DNA of 22,744 bases, taken from the NCBI GenBank assembly GCA_041493345.1, contig JBGPYQ010000026.1, positions 1-22,744 of the forward strand, read 5' to 3'. The notes beneath the pieces are model-generated. The model searched no databases. It had not been told where the DNA came from and saw only the letters and a list, made by a program, of their open reading frames with translations. The position numbers and the translations under genes were made by a program. Positions within the stretch are counted from its first letter, which is position 1, and every line of letters begins with the position of its first letter. Of the stretch, positions 1-7,137 are shown in pieces. This DNA is from VBDM01 sp041493345. Its GTDB lineage: Bacteria; Pseudomonadota; Gammaproteobacteria; Burkholderiales; SG8-39.

Positions 1-2
1 AT

Positions 3-146
3 CGCATCTGGCAGATTTATCTCGCCGGCTGCGCCCACGGCTTCGAGCACGAATGGATGAACATCTACCAGGTGCTTGCGCGCAAGGAAGGCAGCGCGGT
101 GAATCCCCTGCCTCTCACGCGCGAGTTCATGTATCGCGCGTCGTAG
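3..146 (+). CDS. C-terminal end of a cyclopropane-fatty-acyl-phospholipid synthase-like SAM methyltransferase (partial)
   Basis: The window opens inside a reading frame that ends with TAG at 144-146, giving the last 47 residues of a protein. The segment WQIYLAGCAHGFEHEW followed by IYQVLARK, and the ending PLTREFMYR, are typical of the C-terminal helix region of the cyclopropane fatty acid synthase family. These are SAM-dependent enzymes that methylenate or methylate unsaturated acyl chains of membrane phospholipids. The methyltransferase core lies upstream and is not visible, so substrate and exact subfamily cannot be assigned. It runs in the same direction as the SRAP gene that starts 77 bp later. 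Family assignment rests on pattern memory of a short segment; other class I methyltransferases with a similar tail are possible. Confidence 0.7.
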   Translation, partial: RIWQIYLAGCAHGFEHEWMNIYQVLARKEGSAVNPLPLTREFMYRAS

Positions 147-223
147 CGGTCGGCGCAGACGCGGCCGCGTGGAGCGACGCGAGCCCGCCCCACTTTCTCC
201 GGCCCCGGTTTATCCTTGGCGCC

Positions 224-958
224 ATGTGCGGCCGCTTCGTGGCTCCCGACATCGCGGCGATCGAACGCGCCTGGCATCTGGGGCGCAGAAATCTCGGAAA
301 TCCCTTCGAAGGGATCGATCCCGGTCCCAGGTTCAATGTCTTTCCTACGACCCCGATTCTGTTCCTTCCCCCATCCGATGAACCCGGAAAACTCGATTTG
401 GGGAGGGCGCGCTGGGGATTCATTCCGCACTGGTGGAAATCGCCCCGTTTGCCTGCGAGGACCAATCACATTGCACGCATCGAGGAGGCCTCGATAAAAC
501 CGATGTGGCGCGACGCATGGCGTCAGTCGCGCTGCCTGATTCCGGCGCAGGGCTGGTACGAATGGCGGGACGCCGGGCGCTCGGCCCGAGCGTCCGGAAA
601 GACCGCAAAGGCGAAGCAGCCCTACCACCTGCGCCGGCGCGACTCCAAGCCGTTCTGCTTTGCCGGATTGATGTCCAGCTGGACCGATCCTGGCAGCCGC
701 GAGGAGATTGTGAGCTGCGCCATGCTTACGGCCGACGCGATAGGCGGATTCGCTGGCGTTCATGAACGCATGCCGGTGGTTCTTCCCGACGAGGCGTTTT
801 CCAGGTGGCTCTCGGGCGGACTCGCCGACAGCAGGCAGGTTCTCGATATCGTGCATAAATACGCGACCAGCGGAATCTTCGAGCACTACAAGGTGGGATC
901 GGCGGTCAACAATCCGCGCAACGACGGCCCCGAACTTACAGAGCCGCTCCCGGATTGA
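224..958 (+). CDS. SRAP-domain protein (YedK/HMCES family), abasic-site DNA-protein crosslinking
   Basis: A 244-residue protein, the usual length for SRAP proteins. The family uses the N-terminal Cys, exposed after Met removal, to form a thiazolidine crosslink with abasic sites in single-stranded DNA, shielding them from cleavage and error-prone bypass. I chose the ATG at 224, well inside a longer open frame, because it gives the diagnostic MCGRF start with Cys2. Other family marks are WGFIP near residue 64, RCLIPA...WYEW with Glu113, VHERMPVVL with His180, and VNNPRNDGPEL near the C-terminus. The segment normally reading NARxET is here TNHIARIEE (residues 80-88), so the usual active-site Asn is displaced or replaced. 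No SOS box is visible upstream. The gene converges on dnaE2 with a 15-bp gap; SRAP genes are known neighbours of SOS mutagenesis genes. Confidence 0.93.
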   Translation: MCGRFVAPDIAAIERAWHLGRRNLGNPFEGIDPGPRFNVFPTTPILFLPPSDEPGKLDLGRARWGFIPHWWKSPRLPARTNHIARIEEASIKPMWRDAWRQSRCLIPAQGWYEWRDAGRSARASGKTAKAKQPYHLRRRDSKPFCFAGLMSSWTDPGSREEIVSCAMLTADAIGGFAGVHERMPVVLPDEAFSRWLSGGLADSRQVLDIVHKYATSGIFEHYKVGSAVNNPRNDGPELTEPLPD

Positions 959-960
959 GA

Positions 961-986
961 GGACTTTCCCGTCCTAGTGAAAGTCC
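961..986. terminator. Inverted repeat between the convergent SRAP and dnaE2 genes, possible bidirectional terminator
   Basis: The arms GGACTTTC (961-968) and GAAAGTCC (979-986) are perfect 8-bp complements around a 10-nt loop. The hairpin starts 2 bp after the SRAP stop, and its right arm encodes the last residues of DnaE2. Position in a 15-bp convergent gap fits a shared transcription end. However, neither strand shows a T-run after the stem, so intrinsic termination would be weak. Confidence 0.35.
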
Positions 987-3900
987 CGCGAGCTGACGTC
1001 CAGCTGTCCGAGCAGGGCGCTGTGATCCGTCAGCCTCCGCGCAACGAGATGCACGACTTCGTCCTTGCGCTCGAGTTGCCCTTCCACGCCCAGCAGCTTT
1101 GCGCCGAGCAGTTCGCGGCGCTGCCGTTCCGTGAGGTCGCGCCAGACGATGACGTTGACGAAGCCTGTCTCGTCCTCGAGCGTAACGAACACCACCCCGG
1201 AGGCCGTCTCCGGGCGCTGCCGGCCGGTGACGATCCCGGCGGCCCGTGCGAGGCGGCCGCCCGGCATGGAACGCAGCTCCGCAGCGGTGGAAAAGCGCAT
1301 GCGCGCGAGGCGCTTCCGCAATAGCGCCAGAGGGTGCCGCCCCAGGGTCAATCCGAGACTGGCGTAGTCGGCGACAAGATTTTCTCCCTCGGTCGGAGGG
1401 GCCAGCAGGGGAGGAGCCTCCGCGACGGGCGCGCCGCGCAGGATGTGCCCGATCGTTTCGACCCCGGCCGCCGACCAGTGGGCCCGGTGGCGATGTCCCG
1501 CCAGCGGTTCGAGCGCGCCGGCCGCGGCCAGGCATTTCAGGTCGCGGCGGTTGAGCGCGGCGCGGTGCGCCAGGTCGTCGACCGACGCATACGCCCGGAG
1601 GCCGCGGGCTTCGACGATCCGCTTCGCCGCGGCTTCGAAAAGGCCCTGCACCATGAGCAATCCCAGGCGCACTGCGGGCTGCGCCGCGCCCGGGACGGTT
1701 TCCAGGGAGCAATTCCAGTCGCTCGCCGCCGCATCGGCCGGCCGCACCTCGACGCCGTGGCGGCGCGCGTCCTGCACGAGCTGCGAGGGCGCATAGAAGC
1801 CCATCGGCTGGCTGTTCAGCAGCGCCGCGAGAAACGCCGCGGGCTCATGGCATTTCAGCCACGCGGAAACGTAGGCGAGCAGCGCAAAGCTTACCGAGTG
1901 TGATTCCGGAAAGCCGTATTCGCCGAAACCGAGAATCTGCTTGTAGATGCGCTCGGCAAATTCCGCGGGGATGCCATTCTCCCGCATGCCGTCCTTGAGT
2001 TTCTTCTGAAAGGGTTCCAGGCCACCCTTGCGCTTCCAGGCGGCCATCGCGCGACGCAGCCGGTCGGCCTCGCCGGGCGTGAAATTCGCAGCCTTCACCG
2101 CGAGTTCCATGACCTGCTCCTGGAAGATCGGCACGCCCAGGGTGCGCTTGAGCACGTTTCTCACCGCGTCGTTGGGATATTCCTCCGGCTCCTCGCCGTC
2201 GCGGCGGCGCAGATAAGGGTGCACCATGTCGCCCTGGATCGGCCCCGGGCGCACGATCGCGATCTTGATCACGAGGTCGTAGAACTCCCTCGGCTTCAAC
2301 CGGGGCAGCATCGACATCTGCGCGCGCGACTCGATCTGGAATACGCCAACGGTGTCGGCCTTGCAGATCATCTCGTACACCGCCGGGTCCTCCCGCTCGA
2401 GCAGGCTGTCCATGCTGTGGCGGGTGCCGCGCAGGCCGTTGACGAAATCCAGCGCGCGCCGGATCACCGACAGCATGCCGAGGGCGAGCACGTCCACCTT
2501 CAGCAGGCCGAGCGCGTCGAGGTCGTCCTTGTCCCACTGGATGACGCTGCGCTCGGGCATGGCCGCGTTTTCGACCGGCACCAGGCGCCCGAGCAGCCCG
2601 CGCGAAATGACGAAGCCGCCGACGTGCTGCGACAAGTGCCGCGGAAAGCCGAGCAGGGCAAGAGAAATGTCTATCGTCTGCCGCACCGCCGGACTGCGCG
2701 GATCGAACCCCGCCTCGCGCATCCGCTGTGGCAGATCGCCGCGATCGTCCCACCAGGCGAGGTTCCTGGTCAGCCGATCGACCTGCTCAAGCTCAAGACC
2801 GAGCGCCTTGCCGACGTCGCGCAGCGCGCTTTTCGGCCGGTAGCTGATGACAGTCGCCGCGATCGCGGCGCGATCGCGGCCGTATTTCCCGTAGATGTAC
2901 TGGATGACCTCTTCGCGCCGCTGGTGTTCGAAGTCCACGTCGATGTCGGGCGGTTCGTCGCGCTCCCGGGAGACGAAGCGCTCGAACAGCAATTTCTGCT
3001 TGGACGGATTCACCTCGGTGATCCGGAGCGCATAGCAGACGGCGGAGTTCGCCGCCGACCCCCGGCCCTGGCAATGGATGCCATGATCATGCGCGAACCG
3101 GACAATGTCGTGCACGGTGAGAAAGAACGGCTCGTACTTCAGCTCCGCGATGAGTGCCAGCTCGCGCTCGATCAGCGCGCGCACCTCGTCCGGAACACCG
3201 CCCGGGAAACGCCACTGCAATCCTTTCTCGGTCAGCTTGCGCAGATGGCTGGCGGGTGTCTCGCCATCGGGGACGAGCTCCTCGGGATATTCGTACTTCA
3301 GATCACTCAGGAAAAATTTGCATCGCTCGGCAATGCGCACGGTTTCCGAAAGCAGCTCCGGCGGGTAGATCCGCGCCAGGCGCGCACGCAATCGCAGGTG
3401 CCGCTCGGCGTTCGGGAAAAGCGCGTGGCCGCAAGCCTGCACCGTCGTGCGCAGGCGGATGGCAGTGAGCGTGTCCTGCAAGGGCCTGCGCGAGCGCACG
3501 TGCATGTGCACGTCGCCCGCCGCCACCAGCGGCAGGCCGCAGGTCTTGCCCAGCTCGCGCAATTCGGAAAGGCGCGCGCGGTCGTCCGGCCCCTGCAGCA
3601 ACTCCGCCGCGATCCACGCGCGGCCTGGAAAACGCTCGGCCACCGAGCGCGCATACTTTTCTCCCTCTCCCTTTGGGAGAGGGCAGGGGTGAGGGAAAGT
3701 TAGCAGCGCAAGACAGCCAGGCAATCCGTTGTCCAGATCAGACCAGCCGAGGGAATAGCTGCCTTTCTTTGTCCTGCGCCGGCCGCGGGTAATCAATTCG
3801 GAAAGATTGCCGTAGCTCTCGCGGTCGGTGGCGAGCATCACGAGCTTCGGCCCGTCGTTCAGCCGCATTTCCGAGCCGATGACCAGAGGCAGGCCGAGGT

Positions 3901-4081
3901 CTTTCGCCGCGACATGCGCCCGTACCACGCCGGCGAGCGAGCATTCGTCGGTGACGGCAAGCGCCGAATAGCCCAGCCCGGCAGCGCGCTTCACCAGCTC
4001 TTCGGGATGCGAAGCGCCGCGAAGAAAAGTGAAATTGCTGAGGCAATGCAGCTCGGCGTAGGCGGGGAGAGGGGAATACAC
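974..4081 (-). CDS. dnaE2: Error-prone DNA polymerase DnaE2 (ImuC)
   Basis: A family C DNA polymerase of about 1035 residues. It is the translesion polymerase of the ImuA-ImuB-DnaE2 mutasome, carrying out damage-induced mutagenic synthesis at the sliding clamp. Visible parts are an N-terminal PHP-domain region with AYAELHCLSNFTFLRGASHP, the palm motif PPDIDVDF with catalytic aspartates at about residues 379-384, helix-hairpin-helix and OB-fold regions (GFVNVIVW near the C-terminus), and the family ending SRDFH. The frame is open further upstream, but I prefer the GTG at 4081, which directly follows the imuB stop (4-nt gap) and is 6 codons before the conserved AYAELH. Residues about 130-141 (PHPCPLPKGEGE) are encoded by a palindromic repeat inserted in frame. 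It is last in the lexA-imuA-imuB operon and so probably LexA-controlled. Confidence 0.95.
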   Translation of the reverse strand: MYSPLPAYAELHCLSNFTFLRGASHPEELVKRAAGLGYSALAVTDECSLAGVVRAHVAAKDLGLPLVIGSEMRLNDGPKLVMLATDRESYGNLSELITRGRRRTKKGSYSLGWSDLDNGLPGCLALLTFPHPCPLPKGEGEKYARSVAERFPGRAWIAAELLQGPDDRARLSELRELGKTCGLPLVAAGDVHMHVRSRRPLQDTLTAIRLRTTVQACGHALFPNAERHLRLRARLARIYPPELLSETVRIAERCKFFLSDLKYEYPEELVPDGETPASHLRKLTEKGLQWRFPGGVPDEVRALIERELALIAELKYEPFFLTVHDIVRFAHDHGIHCQGRGSAANSAVCYALRITEVNPSKQKLLFERFVSRERDEPPDIDVDFEHQRREEVIQYIYGKYGRDRAAIAATVISYRPKSALRDVGKALGLELEQVDRLTRNLAWWDDRGDLPQRMREAGFDPRSPAVRQTIDISLALLGFPRHLSQHVGGFVISRGLLGRLVPVENAAMPERSVIQWDKDDLDALGLLKVDVLALGMLSVIRRALDFVNGLRGTRHSMDSLLEREDPAVYEMICKADTVGVFQIESRAQMSMLPRLKPREFYDLVIKIAIVRPGPIQGDMVHPYLRRRDGEEPEEYPNDAVRNVLKRTLGVPIFQEQVMELAVKAANFTPGEADRLRRAMAAWKRKGGLEPFQKKLKDGMRENGIPAEFAERIYKQILGFGEYGFPESHSVSFALLAYVSAWLKCHEPAAFLAALLNSQPMGFYAPSQLVQDARRHGVEVRPADAAASDWNCSLETVPGAAQPAVRLGLLMVQGLFEAAAKRIVEARGLRAYASVDDLAHRAALNRRDLKCLAAAGALEPLAGHRHRAHWSAAGVETIGHILRGAPVAEAPPLLAPPTEGENLVADYASLGLTLGRHPLALLRKRLARMRFSTAAELRSMPGGRLARAAGIVTGRQRPETASGVVFVTLEDETGFVNVIVWRDLTERQRRELLGAKLLGVEGQLERKDEVVHLVARRLTDHSALLGQLDVSSRDFH
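3655..3695 (-). repeat. Palindromic extragenic-type repeat inserted in frame in dnaE2
   Basis: The core is a perfect inverted repeat: CCCTCTCCC (3663-3671), TTT, GGGAGAGGG (3675-3683), followed by CAGGGGTGAGGG. On the coding strand it reads CCCTCACCCCTGCCCTCTCC and beyond. Such sequences translate as PHPxPLPxGEGE, a peptide that recurs in unrelated proteobacterial proteins because the element is a dispersed palindromic repeat that usually lies between genes. Here it adds roughly 12-15 residues to DnaE2 without breaking the frame. The boundaries are approximate. Confidence 0.75.
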
Positions 4082-4085
4082 GGCT

Positions 4086-5507
4086 TCAGGCGAAAACGCC
4101 GTGCAGATACCATCCACCTTCGCGGCGCCACTCGCGATAGATCCATACGAGCGATTCGCTCTGCGTACGGGCAACGAAGTAGTCGCGGGCGACATCGTCG
4201 CCGTCCCACCAGCCGGACTCTATACGCTCCGGGCCGGCGAGCAGCTCGAGCGGCCCCTCGTGGTGTGGTACGGCGCCAATCTCGGCGAGAGACCTCGGAC
4301 GCTCGAGCAGCCAGAACGGCCTCTCGCCGAAATCCGGGTGCGATTGCCGCGATCCCGGCTCGGCGACGACCACCGCGCGTTCGGGGCGATGCTCGGCCCG
4401 CAAGGCAAGGCCGTATACGGCTTCGGTTCCAAGCCGTGAGCGCAGGCGCTCGACGAGGTGCTCCCAATCGCCCGGCGGCTTGCCTTGCTCGAGCAGCAGC
4501 CCGAGGTTGCGGCCGGAAAGCGGCACTACGTCGTCAGCCTCCAGCGCCACCGAGCGCACCGGCCCGGCAAGCGCGAGAGAGGAAAGCCGCTCGCGCAGGA
4601 GCAGCGTGAAGTGCTCCGCGTCACGCGATGGCGCAATCAGGCCGATCGCGATTTCCGTGGCAGCCCTGTCGCGGTGCCCAAGCCTCAAGACAAAGCGCTG
4701 CACGCCGCCCGAGCGTGCGGCGAGAAACCCGGCGAGCTGGACGACCAGGCGCCTTGCGGCGAAGAGCAGCGCTTCGGCCTGCGTGACTTCCGCGGAAAGT
4801 TCGATGCCCGCACTGAATCTCGCCGGCGGAACGAAAAAATTCCGCGGATCAGGAAGCACCCCGAACGCGCGGTCGAGATCGTCGAGCAGCCCTTGCCCGA
4901 AACGCCGCGCCACGCCTTCTCGCGGCAACGCGCGCAATTCGCCCAGTGTGCGGATGCCGATCGCCTCCAGTGCTTCGGGATCTTCGTCCTCGCGGCGCAA
5001 AACCTCCACGGGCAGCGCAGCCAGGGCCGGATCGAGCTCTGCCGTGGAGCCAATGAACTTCCGCTCTCCGGCAAAGACCAGCCAGGAAGCCGCCCGCGGC
5101 GTGGGTGCTCCGGCCAACATCGCGCTCCAGCCCATTTCAGTCAGCCCCCGGCGCAGGCGCCCGAGGAGCGAATCGAGGCCGCCGAACAGCTTCAGGCTGC
5201 CCGAGACCTCGAGCAGCACGGCATCGGGAAACTCGATCGCCACGCCGGGAGTGAACTGCGCCGCCCAGCCGGCCACGCCGAGCAGCGCTTCGGTTTCCGC
5301 CGCGGGATCGCGCGCCATGATGCGCAGCCGGGGCGCAAGGGCGAGCGCCGCCGAAACCGCCATTCCGGAGCGAACGCCGCGCGCTCGAGCCTTGCCGTCG
5401 CAGGCGAAAACGCGGTGCTGCTCTTCGAGCGCGAAAGGCTCAGGCGTGGACGAGCCGCGCAGGAAAATTTCGAGCGGCAGTTGCGGGAACCGGATGGCGA
5501 TCCACAT
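4086..5507 (-). CDS. imuB: ImuB, catalytically dead Y-family polymerase-like mutasome protein
   Basis: A 473-residue protein of the DinB/UmuC (Y-family) superfamily. ImuB is the adaptor of the DnaE2 mutasome; it bridges ImuA, DnaE2 and the beta clamp. The start MWIAIRFPQLPLEIF is the standard ImuB N-terminus, so I use the ATG at 5507 and not the longer upstream frame. The positions of the Y-family catalytic acids are not acidic: the first strand lacks Asp, and the SxDE motif is replaced by VLLEVSGSLKLFGG, as is usual for ImuB. Helix-hairpin-helix (IGIRTLGELRALPREGVARRFG) and little-finger regions follow. I do not see a clear QLPLW-type clamp motif in the C-terminal part. The start lies inside the imuA 3' end (68-bp overlap), and the stop is 4 nt from the dnaE2 GTG, which suggests translational coupling. 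Confidence 0.93.
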   Translation of the reverse strand: MWIAIRFPQLPLEIFLRGSSTPEPFALEEQHRVFACDGKARARGVRSGMAVSAALALAPRLRIMARDPAAETEALLGVAGWAAQFTPGVAIEFPDAVLLEVSGSLKLFGGLDSLLGRLRRGLTEMGWSAMLAGAPTPRAASWLVFAGERKFIGSTAELDPALAALPVEVLRREDEDPEALEAIGIRTLGELRALPREGVARRFGQGLLDDLDRAFGVLPDPRNFFVPPARFSAGIELSAEVTQAEALLFAARRLVVQLAGFLAARSGGVQRFVLRLGHRDRAATEIAIGLIAPSRDAEHFTLLLRERLSSLALAGPVRSVALEADDVVPLSGRNLGLLLEQGKPPGDWEHLVERLRSRLGTEAVYGLALRAEHRPERAVVVAEPGSRQSHPDFGERPFWLLERPRSLAEIGAVPHHEGPLELLAGPERIESGWWDGDDVARDYFVARTQSESLVWIYREWRREGGWYLHGVFA

Positions 5508-6174
5508 GGCGGCTTTTGCTGCGCACGGCGGGCGGCATCGCCGGCAGCAGGACGGGAGAAGAGAGAGGGGCGCCGCGGCGCTTGAACACACGCACCGCGA
5601 GGCCGCCATCCGCGGTGCCGAGCGCGATCCGCAGTGGGGCAGGGGAAGACTCGCCAGCAGTTTCGGGGAGCCGGAACAGAAAGGCCGGCGCCCGCCCACC
5701 CTCGGCGGCAATCTGCAGGCGCCTCAACTCGGCGTACTTCGCCGCGCATTTTACTTTAGGGAGCCAGGCGAGCACCGCGCCGCAGGCGTTCGAGCGTAGC
5801 GCCTGCTCGGTCGCCCAAAGCGTCTCTTTTGCCGAGGTGGTGTGCACGATCACCAGTTTCGCAGTGTCGATCCCCGCCGCCGAGAGCGCCGGCGCATAAG
5901 GAAGGTGGGGAGGCGCGATCCAGGCGAGCCACAGTCCTCGCTGCGACAGCGCGGCGAGGACAGGTCCAAACAAGCGCAGCTCGCCGATGCCCTCGTGCAC
6001 CGGCAGAATCTCGGTCAGTGCCCCGGCTGGCCAGCCGCCGCCGGGAAGCTCGGCGTCAAGCCCGGAAAATCCGCTCGGTACAGTCGGTGCGCCGGCGCGG
6101 CTCAGGGCGTCGCCGCGCCAGATGTCGGGGCGCTCGAGCAGCGCGGCAACGGCGCAATCGCCGGTAAAGGCCAT
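5440..6174 (-). CDS. imuA: ImuA, translesion synthesis-associated RecA-like protein
   Basis: A 244-residue protein matching ImuA, the RecA/SulA-related partner of ImuB in the damage-inducible mutasome. The N-terminal half has VPSGFSGLDAELPGGGWPAGALTEI, the RecA-like opening typical of ImuA, then GIGELRLFGPVLAAL and WIAPPHLPYAPAL. There is no good Walker A lysine, as expected for proteobacterial ImuA. A TTG at 6189 is in frame, but the ATG at 6174 has GGAAGG seven bases upstream, so I prefer it. The last 68 bp overlap imuB; the C-terminal tail past VRVFKRRGAPL is basic, low-complexity and probably shaped by the overlap. lexA ends 37 bp upstream on the same strand, so both likely share the LexA-controlled promoter. 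Confidence 0.88.
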   Translation of the reverse strand: MAFTGDCAVAALLERPDIWRGDALSRAGAPTVPSGFSGLDAELPGGGWPAGALTEILPVHEGIGELRLFGPVLAALSQRGLWLAWIAPPHLPYAPALSAAGIDTAKLVIVHTTSAKETLWATEQALRSNACGAVLAWLPKVKCAAKYAELRRLQIAAEGGRAPAFLFRLPETAGESSPAPLRIALGTADGGLAVRVFKRRGAPLSSPVLLPAMPPAVRSKSRHVDRHPVPATAARNFPARLVHA

Positions 6175-6181
6175 GGCAGAG

Positions 6182-6187
6182 CCTTCC
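6182..6187 (-). promoter_or_regulatory. Shine-Dalgarno of imuA
   Basis: GGAAGG on the minus strand lies 7 nt before the ATG at 6174. It favours this start over the in-frame TTG at 6189, which the SD itself would follow. Confidence 0.6.
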
Positions 6188-6211
6188 AAAAAATCCGGAA
6201 GGGTGGGACTT

Positions 6212-6814
6212 TCAGAGAGGCCGCCGGATCACGCCCACACCGAGGCCCTCGATCGCCAACTCGTCCGAGGCATCGACTTCGATCGGCTTGAATTCCGAGT
6301 TTTCCGGCACAAGCTCGATCACGCGGCCGCGGCGCTTCAGGCGCTTCACCGTGACCTCGCCATTCAGCCGCGCCACCACGATCTGGCCCGAGCGCGCCTC
6401 CCGGGTGCGGTGCACGGCGAGCAGATCGCCGTCGAGGATGCCGATGTCCTTCATGCTCATGCCGCGCACCTTGAGCAGATAGTCGGCGCGCGGGCGGAAC
6501 AGGGCAGGGTCCACCTGGCAGCGCCGCTCGACATGCTCCTCGGCGAGGATGGGGCTGCCCGCGGCGACGCGGCCGATGAGCGGCAGCCCGAAGCTCTCGG
6601 CGAGGCGGATGCCGCGTGAAGTGCCCGGGGTCAGCTCGATCGCGCCCTTTCTCTCCAGCGTCCGCAGGTGATCTTCGGCGGCGTTGGGCGAACTGTAGCG
6701 GAACGCCTTGGCGATCTCGGCGCGGGTAGGCGGAAAGCCGGTTTCCTCGATGGCCTGGCGGACGAAGTCCAGGATTTCCTGCTGCTTGGCGGTGAGTTCG
6801 GTCGTATCGGTCAT
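6212..6814 (-). CDS. lexA: LexA, SOS transcriptional repressor and autoprotease
   Basis: A 200-residue LexA of canonical length. It binds SOS boxes with an N-terminal winged helix (residues 1-70, LTAKQQEILDFVRQAI, FPPTRAEIA, NAAEDHLRTLERKG) and self-cleaves when RecA filaments form. The cleavage site is Ala85-Gly86 (GRVAAGSP). The catalytic pair is Ser120 (RGMSMKDIG) and Lys157 (EVTVKRL), each one residue beyond the E. coli numbering. The ATG at 6814 has GGAGG four bases upstream; the frame is open further but lacks LexA sequence. It is the first gene of lexA-imuA-imuB-dnaE2, and the SOS box in its own promoter implies autoregulation of the whole operon. Confidence 0.97.
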   Translation of the reverse strand: MTDTTELTAKQQEILDFVRQAIEETGFPPTRAEIAKAFRYSSPNAAEDHLRTLERKGAIELTPGTSRGIRLAESFGLPLIGRVAAGSPILAEEHVERRCQVDPALFRPRADYLLKVRGMSMKDIGILDGDLLAVHRTREARSGQIVVARLNGEVTVKRLKRRGRVIELVPENSEFKPIEVDASDELAIEGLGVGVIRRPL

Positions 6815-6827
6815 GGGGCCTCCATAC

Positions 6828-6843
6828 CTGTAATTATATACAG
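6828..6843. promoter_or_regulatory. SOS box (LexA operator)
   Basis: The 16-bp sequence CTGTAATTATATACAG fits CTGT-N8-ACAG exactly, with the AT-rich core typical of the E. coli-type LexA operator. It lies 13 nt upstream of the lexA ATG and overlaps the -10 region of the lexA promoter. It is the only such site I found by eye in the window. Confidence 0.93.
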
Positions 6844-6863
6844 TATCGGCGACCGTTTGGCAA
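6835..6863 (-). promoter_or_regulatory. lexA-imuA-imuB-dnaE2 promoter
   Basis: On the minus strand TTGCCA (6858-6863) is separated by 17 bp from TATATA (6835-6840); a TATAAT two bases downstream (6833-6838) is an alternative -10. The SOS box overlaps the -10, so bound LexA would block RNA polymerase. Confidence 0.65.
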
Positions 6864-6903
6864 GCGGGCGCCTTGCCGGGACGGGCCGGCAACCCGGGCG
6901 GCG

Positions 6904-6909
6904 TATAAT
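6904..6909 (+). promoter_or_regulatory. -10 element upstream of the DUF3460 gene
   Basis: A consensus TATAAT lies 32 bp before the ATG at 6942. No convincing -35 is seen at 16-18 bp spacing in the GC-rich sequence upstream, so the promoter is tentative. Confidence 0.4.
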
Positions 6910-6941
6910 TTCCCCTGTTCAATCCCCCTCAAACCCCGGGC

Positions 6942-7130
6942 ATGGCACTCTACGAATCCGACATCACCCGAATGATCCGCGAGCTGCTCCGGGAAAAGCC
7001 GCACATCGTCGAGGAGCAGCAAAAGGGACGGGCCATGTGGTGGGACAAGAAGCTCGACCCTGATGCGCAGAAGCGCGCCGAAGAATCGAACGTCAAGCAG
7101 CAGGCCTACGTCTATCAGAACAAAGTCTGA
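6942..7130 (+). CDS. DUF3460 family small protein
   Basis: A 62-residue protein beginning MALYESDITRMIRELL and containing GRAMWWDK and QQAYVYQNKV, the conserved features of DUF3460. That family is short, of unknown function and mainly betaproteobacterial. The protein is charged, with no signal peptide or membrane segment. The ATG is the natural family start; no strong Shine-Dalgarno precedes it. It is divergent from lexA (127 bp between starts) and sits just upstream of the TPR lipoprotein gene, probably in one transcript. No function can be assigned from the sequence. Confidence 0.85.
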   Translation: MALYESDITRMIRELLREKPHIVEEQQKGRAMWWDKKLDPDAQKRAEESNVKQQAYVYQNKV

Positions 7131-7137
7131 GTCCGGT

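Noticed and set aside
53..223. N-terminal extension of the SRAP frame from an ATG at 53
   Set aside because: It overlaps the methyltransferase tail and would bury the Cys that must be residue 2 for SRAP activity.
2219..3703. 494-codon open frame opposite dnaE2
   Set aside because: It is antisense to a confidently identified polymerase; the translation has no recognisable domain and reflects high GC codon bias.
4082..4195. Longer DnaE2 N-terminus from an ATG at 4195
   Set aside because: The extra 38 residues lie inside imuB and lack family sequence; the GTG next to the imuB stop fits better.
4458..5799. Two long plus-strand frames opposite imuB
   Set aside because: Arg/Ser/Pro-rich antisense shadows of imuB without conserved motifs.
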